64,000 bases of DNA, taken from Vespa crabro (lineage: Eukaryota > Arthropoda > Insecta > Hymenoptera > Vespidae). Within the stretch, counting starts at the first letter, position 1; each line of letters starts with the position of its first letter. Position numbers and translations under genes: made by a program. The notes beneath the pieces are model-generated. The model did not search any database, was not told the DNA's origin, and saw nothing but the letters and a program-made list of their open reading frames with translations. The stretch spans positions 7,311,162-7,375,161 of the forward strand of contig NC_060957.1 of assembly GCF_910589235.1 (NCBI RefSeq), written 5' to 3'. Below are positions 56,932 to 64,000 of this stretch, piece after piece.

Positions 56932-57647
56932 ATCCTCAGGATTCGAGTGATTCGTAAGATCGGGAAAACGATTTGTAAGCTCTTTCTCGTGTTTCCATAT
57001 ATCTACCTAAGCGTGTTTTAAATTACATCAAGCGATATTATTCTAAGAGGGAAGTAAGAATAACGTTGAAAAGAGAATTTATTTAACTTCTTTTGCTTTC
57101 TTTTCGTTTACTTCCTTTTCTTTTTATCTTTCTTTCGTTTATTTTCTTTTCTTTATTTCTTTTTTTTTTTTATTTTATCTTTATTGTACGTATCTTATCT
57201 AAGAAAGATGTAAATGTAATTTATTCGGTAACACGTCGTTTTTAATCCGCCCTGTAATCCATAGATCTTACATGGTGCTGTGTTTTACTAAAAGAAAAGA
57301 GAAGCCTCGAAAACGAGAACGTAGCGTGAGAGAGAGAAAGAGAGAGAGAGAGGATCGACTTTCGGAGTCTGGGGTTTCGCGCGGATGAATTTAAACGGAT
57401 CGACGTAGGGTCTGGATTTCTTCTTTGTCCTTCGAAATTGCGGTCCATGGAGCGGATTTCGTTCGGTTCGAATAGGTCACTGACGGCCTACATGCTCGAC
57501 CCGATGCCCAGAACTGTAGATCTCTGCGTCTCGATCGTTTTATTTCCGAGAGAGGGTGGTCGTCGAAGCATCGTCCAGAACAATAGTCCATTTCAGCGGA
57601 TACGAGGCACACATCGAGCTCGTTCTTCCACGCTATGTTTCTTCTTT
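56932..57647. other. unique non-coding sequence
   Basis: T/C-rich patch at 57080-57175. A GA run lies at 57328-57351. 57360-57640 is repeat-poor and relatively GC-rich, open on both strands but unrecognised. Confidence 0.5.
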
Positions 57648-57670
57648 CTCTCTTTCTTTCTCTTTCTCTT

Positions 57671-57713
<43 letters not shown>
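57648..57713. repeat. CT/CTTT microsatellite
   Basis: Pyrimidine array of CT with CTTT ends. Confidence 0.95.
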
Positions 57714-58055
57714 GTATCGTCGTTGTGTCGTGCTTGCACGAAGAGTTCTTCTCGTCGTGCTCCGCGACCTTTTCTTTCTCTCTCTTCCCTCGTCTCGTCT
57801 CGTCTCCTCTCGAATCTTCTCTCTTATTCTTTTTATATATTTTCTTTCTTTTTTTCTTTCTTTCTTTCTTTCTTGTGCACGCGTGCGACGGAAGGAACGG
57901 CCAAGCTTTCGTAAGTTGTGTTTGCGTGGGCTCGCTCTTCGAGCCGATATCGATCGGGGTCAGAGCGAGAAAATGATCGTGAATGTTCACCGTTCGATTT
58001 AGATCGTAGCTCGTTCCCTTCGCTTACAATGTACTCTCCTAGAGAACGGTAAACA
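57714..58055. other. unique sequence with CTCGT and CTTT patches
   Basis: Four CTCGT-type pentamers at about 57788-57812 and CTTT units at 57843-57875. No gene recognised. Confidence 0.55.
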
Positions 58056-58157
58056 TCCTTCCTTCTTCTTCTTCTTCTTCTTCTTCCTCCTCCTCCTTCT
58101 CCTCCTCTTCTTTCTCTTTTTCTTCCTTTTCTCCTCTTCCTTTTCCCTTCTTCTCTT
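58056..58157. repeat. 102-base pure pyrimidine tract
   Basis: No purine from 58056 to 58157. It is made of CTT units, then CTC and mixed pyrimidines. The longest uninterrupted pyrimidine run found. Confidence 0.96.
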
Positions 58158-58423
58158 ACACCATCTCCTTCTTCGAAGATACTGCAAAGCATATTTCAAG
58201 AAGCTGGTCTCGGCACGAAGCAGACGCGTTTAGCATATTCCGAGAGACGATGAGAAAGTCGATCCTCTCTCGAGCGTCGATCTGTCGTTATACCTCCGCC
58301 GTTATCCTCCTAGTCTCTTTTCCCAGTCTCTTTGCTGCACTCTCACGATCGTCGGTAGAACAAAGTTTCGGTGTTTCTTCGTATAAAGTCAAGCAAAAGT
58401 TCGACGATGTATCTGCTAGATAA
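58158..58423. other. unique non-coding sequence
   Basis: Repeat-poor. No gene recognised. Confidence 0.5.
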
Positions 58424-58468
58424 AGAGAAAGAAAGAGAGAGAGAGAGAAAGAGACAGGGAGAGAGAGG
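58424..58468. repeat. (GA)n microsatellite
   Basis: GA array with AAA and ACAGG interruptions. Confidence 0.94.
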
Positions 58469-59334
58469 TATTTCATGTCTCAATTCGAATTCTCGATGGA
58501 ATTTCGAACGAAGGACGGAGGAAAATGGCTTTTAAATTCTATTGTCCGAAGAGATCTCATTCCATTTTTGTGTAATACCAAGCGTCCGACTAAAAGAGTA
58601 GGATGGTAACAGAAGGGAAAGAGAGCAAAAAAAAAAAGAAAGAAAGGAAAAAAAGAAAGAGAATTTAATATCATTTTTACGAACCATAAAGGTTAGTCTC
58701 AAGCGATTCGTTTGTTGCTTCTCTTTAACTCGCTTTTGCTCAGGAACCAATTACAACGATACATGTAGCTATCTACCACATATACCGCGAGCGCGTAATT
58801 TTAATTATTTATCAACTCCCTTTGTTTATTCATCAACATGTCCAATCCTCCCATCGTTCATTGCTTTTCATGTTGCAGAGGGAAGGTCTGTGTTCCAGAC
58901 TGAATATCGTAATCGTGAGCGTTACGCAGTGGTAGTGTTGTTGCTTTCGTGAGTCCGGTGATTCTATCTATTTCTTTCGTTCTTTCTTTCTTTCTTTCTT
59001 TCTTTATTTATTTATTTATTTCCTTTCGCTCTTTTGTTTCGCTTCAGCTCGTTAGGTGGGAAATATCATTTACATACGTACGTAGCTATGCGGAAACGAG
59101 AAAAGGAAGGTATGGTTAGATGCATCTGGGTCAGAACTTCATAAAGCTTGGAGAGCAGTAGTGCATAGAAAAAGAATGCAACCACGATGGTGGTAGCAAA
59201 TTTTCGAGGATGAAAGTGGTTGCTCGAGCGAAACAACGGCCGCTGAAGAACAACTAGGTCAGCGTGGTACATCGTCTTTTGGTCCTGTTACTTTTCCTCT
59301 TCGTTCTCTCGCGTGCTGGTCATATCGCTAAATA
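58469..59334. other. unique non-coding sequence
   Basis: A-rich patch at 58630-58660. CTTT and then TTTA units at 58976-59021. No gene recognised. Confidence 0.58.
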
Positions 59335-59346
59335 AAAAGAGAGAGA

Positions 59347-59380
<34 letters not shown>

Positions 59381-59393
59381 AGAAGAGAGAGAT
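59335..59393. repeat. (GA)n microsatellite
   Basis: GA array with GGG and AAA variants. Confidence 0.95.
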
Positions 59394-59774
59394 ATAACAG
59401 ATTTTACCTTTCCTACCTGTCATGAAGAAACTTCGTTCATTTTTAGCCATCGTTGCTAAACTATAATTCCAACGAAACTTTCGATAGGGGAATTATATTA
59501 TGAAACCGCCGGGAGTTTTGCTCCACTTTAGCAATATTATCTACCAAAACCCCAACACAAAAATTTGGAATATGCGAAATTCTTGTGAGAAAATTTCAAA
59601 AAGATCAATAACCCTAATTAATATTTACATCGTGTATGCCGAGTAATTTTATCGTTTCACGTTCGTAGTATTTACAATAATTTTTCTCAAATCTTTTACT
59701 ACGTTTATTAAATATTTTATTACTCATTTACTGGTTTAAAGAATCGTATTTAGAAGTGCATACGTTGCAATATA

Positions 59775-59775
<1 letters not shown>

Positions 59776-59818
<43 letters not shown>
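59776..59818. repeat. (CT)n microsatellite
   Basis: CT run followed by an AT-rich AATAATAAT patch. Confidence 0.96.
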
Positions 59819-59819
<1 letters not shown>

Positions 59820-60454
59820 AATAATAAAATAATAATAATTATACAAGAAATCATAACCAGAAGAAGAAGAGTAGTTTGATTAATCCTCAATCAGGAAATA
59901 ATTAAAAATATACGTTCGGATATTCAAGATAAACGTTTCTTTCAACTCAGCAATTACACGTTACGGGAAACAATAATTTCAATAATTTCAAGATAACGAT
60001 ATTATACTTTGTAACATCGTCACCACATCGATTTAACGTCACGTAAAAGAGAAACAACTTCTCTCCGATCCACGCTTCGAATTATTCTGAAATTACTCTT
60101 CCTTGATGCTAGTGGCTATCTTTAACTTCTTTTTTCTTATGTTTTATTTTTTCATTACGAACCGCTTTTTCATTAGGAGAGATTGAAGAAGCGGAATGGT
60201 CGAACACTTTACCGATTATGAACGTATCCCAGTTCGATCGGGCCAAATTGGAACGGGTCATGGTATGGTAGTAGTAATAGTTGTAGTATAATACGTGTTT
60301 CCGATAGTAACCATCTATATTTCGATTAAAGCATAAAAAATATTACGTTTTTATTTATTCTTCTGTGACCCATCGACTTTATATATTTTACGCGATTATT
60401 GAAGTACTTTTTTTTTATTTTTCTATGCCTCAATATCATTCCCTTTATATACAC
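59819..60454. other. unique AT-rich sequence
   Basis: ATTTCAATAATTTCAA duplication near 59973-59990. No gene recognised. Confidence 0.58.
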
Positions 60455-60509
60455 ATATATATATATATATATTTATTATATTATATATATATATATATTA
60501 TAAATTTAT

Positions 60510-60583
<74 letters not shown>
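60455..60583. repeat. large interrupted (TA)n block
   Basis: About 130 bases of TA dinucleotides with TTAT and AAATTT breaks. The largest TA-rich block of the window. Confidence 0.97.
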
Positions 60584-60586
<3 letters not shown>

Positions 60587-60955
60587 TTCGAAAAGAACGC
60601 TCGTAAGTCGATCTTTATAAATATATATTCTGAGTTTCAATGAATACCCTGGCGAAGTTGATAGCATTGGGGATGGAGGAAATAAAAAGAAGAAAAATTC
60701 TTTGGAAAATCGTCGAGACGAGAACGGAAAGAGCGTGGTATAAAAAATTCACAAGGAATGAGAGACCGATATCGATGTCGGGAAGCTTCATGATGTAACC
60801 ACCGATAAGCGTTGTCATTTAACTTTTAAATATCGTTCGTTAGAAGATCTTGAGAAAAGCGAGCTCGCAAATTTTAATGGTTATCCAAAGGATGATGAAA
60901 ATGGTGAGGGGTGAGGGGAATGAAGTGAAGATCTGAGAAGAAGAGAAGAGCCGGT
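60584..60955. other. unique non-coding sequence
   Basis: Ordinary DNA. No gene recognised. Confidence 0.55.
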
Positions 60956-61019
60956 CTAGTAGTAATAGTAGTAGTAGGAGTAATAGTAGTAATAGTAGTA
61001 GTAGAAGAAGTAATAGTTA
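60956..61019. repeat. (TAG)n trinucleotide array, imperfect
   Basis: TAG units mixed with TAA and GAA units. Confidence 0.93.
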
Positions 61020-62379
61020 GGCTGCTAAGGCGCTGGTTGGAGGATAATCGTGAGTGGAGAAGGAGATCAAGAGCGACGGAAGTCGAACACGAGCATCTGC
61101 AGCTCATTGAGCTTGGTCACGACTCTCGAGTGGGCCTTTCGTGTTCGATCCGTGGACTTGATCCGTCCGCGAATCTCTCTCTTTTTCTCTCTCTCTCCCC
61201 CCTTTCTCTTACTCTTTCTCTTTAGCCGACAAAACAATGGCGTTTTCTCGGTGCCGCGGAGTCACTTAACCCCGCGCTCTGCGCATTGGCTCGAAGCAAT
61301 CTCAGATAATTAATAGCCCCCTGTGTCTCGATCGATCGGATACGACACCAACGTTCCTTCGAACGGAGCACAATGCCACGGTAATTGCTTTATACTTATT
61401 ACCCGCTAGCCCGTTTGTTCGGCCTCCGTTTACTCTTTCTCTCTCTTTCTCTTTCTATTTCTCTCTGTCTGTCTTTATTTCCATCTCTGTCTACATACTC
61501 GGTCTTGTTCTCTCATTCGTTTCTGGTTGCCGACGCCGTTCCTTCTCAGTCCCTAGTACTTATTTACATTGTGTTCCATAAAGAGCGGAAGGAAAGTCAC
61601 GTATAAATCCGTGCCTTGTACGAAGTGTCTCGGGACACGCGTTAAGCGACACTAATATCGATCTACGATATCTCCTATACCACCTTCTCTCCGATATCTC
61701 CTATACCGAAAGTGTTGTAACGAGCATTGGCTCGTTATCGGTCTAACAGAATAACTTCACGAACAAAACAAGTATCTACCGTTTAATTTTTAACTAACGA
61801 ATTATGATCTAACGTATGTAGATGTCCACAGATATAATATAATGTGCGCGAGTGCTGGATCTTGTTATAGGTTTGATAATCGGTAAAGGTCACTTCGATG
61901 GTCGTTTCGATATCTAGTTATTGAAATTCTAATACCATTGGATATATCTTATAACGTTGTTCGATTTACATATAATCGTATTAATTAGGGAAGATATCGA
62001 TCGACTATTACCATGGGAGTGGTACAAGATCAACGATTGGAGAGTATAATATGGGACTAGAGATATTACTCGTTTATACTTTCGTGACACCCCGTATATG
62101 CATAGCTATATTCGTGCACCGGTACGCCCATACCGACGGCTCCCACGCGACCATGGAAAAAGCTCGTTACCGTGACTATCCACCTCCGTTCTCTCTTTCC
62201 CTCTCTTTCTTTCGACTCGGTCATTCTAGTCCTTCATCTTCCTCCTATCTCTTTCTCACTCTCTCTTTCCTTCCTTCCTTCTTCTTTGTCTTTCTCTCTT
62301 TCGCGTTCAATTACACGGCTAAGGTAATGATTGATACGCGAGCTTATCGTGAGCGTGCAATAGCCAAGATGCATTTCAT
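61020..62379. other. unique non-coding sequence
   Basis: CT patches at 61168-61215 and 61436-61475. CGATATCTCCTATACC is repeated at 61666-61681 and 61692-61707. 61230-61400 and 61760-62160 are repeat-poor. No gene recognised. Confidence 0.55.
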
Positions 62380-62384
62380 GCCTC

Positions 62385-62433
<49 letters not shown>

Positions 62434-62465
62434 CTCTATCTCTTTCTATCTCTTTCTATCTCTCT
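62380..62465. repeat. CT array with CTAT end
   Basis: CT run followed by TCTTTCTATC units repeated three times. Confidence 0.95.
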
Positions 62466-63015
62466 TTGCTTCTCAATATCTGAGACGAAGTATATTCACG
62501 CTAGAAACGTTCGAACTTACATGATCGTCTATGTACATGTACTATTACCTGTCTATGTACATATGCACATACATACATACGTTTAACATCGACATGATAG
62601 TGATAGCCTATGAACATCGATCTTCGATTTATGAGCTACTCGCTGGCTTTTAACTGTGAAAGAAAATGCGATCGAAGTAAATTTATATCTATGCATTTGC
62701 TCTAGATCCTAGACAAATGGCACAGATTCAAAAAAAGAAAAAAAGAAAAAAGAAATTCAGAAAATATGCATGCAGTAGTTTAATCGAGAAGTAATTTTGA
62801 ATCGAATTTTCGTTTAATTCTTATTGAATATATTTATGAACTATATATTGTTATTCTTTTTTTTTTTTATTTCTTTTGAAAGCATGAATAGCAAACGTGG
62901 AAATTGCATTCGAACCATACATCTTTTAGTATCGTCTCTCACTATTTTTCCAAGAGCTTTGATCGAAAAGGAAGCACGTTGCGACTTCGATTCGATTATT
63001 AAACTCACTCAATAA
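62466..63015. other. unique non-coding sequence
   Basis: ACATACATAC patch near 62568-62580, and an A-rich patch at 62730-62755. No gene recognised. Confidence 0.58.
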
Positions 63016-63026
63016 AGAGAGAGAGA

Positions 63027-63071
<45 letters not shown>

Positions 63072-63086
63072 AGAGAGAGAGAGAGA
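63016..63086. repeat. (GA)n microsatellite
   Basis: GA array with AAA interruptions. Confidence 0.96.
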
Positions 63087-63221
63087 ATGACTACTTTGAT
63101 GAAGTTCTTCTTCGAAGTATCTCGGACCCCTTCAGAAACGATAGAATAATCATCTTAAATGCGTCTTTATTTCTTCTTTTGATAATAACGTTAGTTGCAT
63201 CTTCGAGAAGTACGCAAGAGA

Positions 63222-63286
63222 AAATAAGAGAGAGAGAGAAAGTGAGAGAGAGAAAGAAAGTGAGAGAGAGAGAGAGAGAGAGAAAG
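63222..63286. repeat. (GA)n array with GTGAG interruptions
   Basis: GA blocks separated by AAAGTGAG twice. Confidence 0.95.
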
Positions 63287-64000
63287 GACGGATGAGGGGA
63301 ACATAGGCAGATTAAATTATAAGTCCACTTAACGAAGTTTGTTCCGAATAAAACGGTAAATAAGCCTGACAAATCCAATCGAACGATCGTAAAACTAAGT
63401 TTCTTGAAGGCATTAAGAAGCGTTGCTGTCCCCTCTGCTTTGGTCGTCCTTTCTTGTCTCCTTTGCTTCTTCTCTTTCTCTTTATCTTCGTCTCCTTCTC
63501 TTCTTTCTATCGATCCTCCTAAAGCTATCGACAAACGTTCAGCTGGCAGACATTCCTGTCCTCCGTGTGCTCGAAGTCTCGCCGACATGGAGAAGGCACC
63601 TGGTAAATGCTTATCGAAACCGTAACCGGCGTAACCGATCCTATTTAAACAAAATATTCTGGATCGTCGTAAGACGAGGAAAAGAAGCCGCTCGTAAAGT
63701 TGATCGTTCAACGAGCTCCAACACGACCTGCTCATGCGACCTCCCATAAAGGACGATTACTTATGTACCCTCCTCTTTCTCCTCCCTTTACTTCACCTTC
63801 TATACTTTAGACGGTTTCTTTTTGTTCAAGATAAAGTCGAAGGAGGTGGAGAATAGCAAAAGAAAAAAAGTGAAAAGGGAGTAAAGAAGCAAAAAAGAAA
63901 GAAAGGATCGGTGTTTGTCGTTCGACTTTATAGCACGTTCTTCTCTCCCTCTCTTTCTATTTTTTGTCTTTTATCCTTTAACTTTCCTTCGAATCGAGTT
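63287..64000. other. unique sequence, window end
   Basis: Repeat-poor to about 63750. A minus-strand frame of up to 218 codons (63091-63747) is open. Its lower half is GA-array translation, and its upper half shows no recognised domain and no intron signals that support a gene. 63840-63905 is purine-rich. Confidence 0.45.

Noticed and set aside
57466..57480. GGTTCGAAT, resembling a tRNA B box
   Set aside because: No matching A box, acceptor stem or cloverleaf could be drawn around it.
57391..57990. 199-codon minus-strand frame
   Set aside because: Its centre is Arg-Glu repeats from the CT array at 57648-57713, and the flanks resemble no known protein.
63091..63747. Longest open frame (up to 218 codons, minus strand)
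   Set aside because: Nearly half is translation of GA/CT arrays. The rest shows no domain I recognise, and no promoter or splice support.
1..64000. CRISPR array, prophage, operon or bacterial defence system
   Set aside because: No spaced direct repeats with unique spacers, no bacterial-type gene density, and composition typical of eukaryotic non-coding DNA.

Overview
The window looks like eukaryotic nuclear, non-coding DNA. No protein-coding gene, rRNA, tRNA or recognisable mobile element can be supported in it. It is AT-rich, with CpG dinucleotides still common. It is crowded with simple repeats: by eye about eighty (GA)n/(CT)n tracts on both strands, about eighteen (TA)n arrays, and several tri-, tetra- and pentanucleotide arrays and short minisatellites. 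There are no operons, ribosome-binding sites or dense long reading frames, so it is not bacterial or phage DNA. GA/CT-rich repeats, moderate AT content and undepleted CpG fit an insect genome, and a hymenopteran (wasp, bee or ant) is my best guess. That is inference from composition only.

The longer open frames are explained by repeats. (CT)n reads as Ser-Leu, (GA)n as Arg-Glu, (TA)n as Tyr-Ile, (CTA)n as poly-Leu, and (GAAC)n as Asn-Glu-Arg-Thr or, on the other strand, Phe-Val-Arg-Ser. The few frames without repeats are short and match no family I recognise.

The most informative signals are splice-like and lie on the plus strand. At 39370/39371 a branch-point-like ACTGAT and a long pyrimidine tract lead to CTGTTTCAG directly followed by GTAAGT. 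This is the architecture of a recursive splice (ratchet) site, as described in very long insect introns. A weaker copy lies at 11134/11135. Possible microexons lie at 18729-18761 and 22747-22785, and a possible terminal exon at 56792-56931. Together they suggest, without proof, that much of the window is inside a long intron of a plus-strand gene.

Layout: 1-5.4 kb, unique AT-rich sequence with GA/CT tracts and a near-perfect GA/CT hairpin at 3769-3836. 5.4-8 kb, a CpG-rich block and three diverged copies of a dispersed motif. 8-20 kb, dense GA/CT tracts separated by islands of ordinary complexity. 20-28 kb, a G-rich cluster, a (CTA)n array and the longest (TA)n arrays. 28-39 kb, the highest microsatellite density. 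39-48 kb, the recursive-splice candidate, a minisatellite and a long purine-rich strand. 48-64 kb, a (GAAC)n array, more GA/CT tracts, an (ATT)n array, a 102-base pure pyrimidine run and a large (TA)n block. Several repeat-free islands (notably 19.78-19.93, 31.2-31.4, 48.4-48.6, 49.6-49.8 and 53.75-54.0 kb) are plausible conserved regulatory elements, but this cannot be tested from one sequence.
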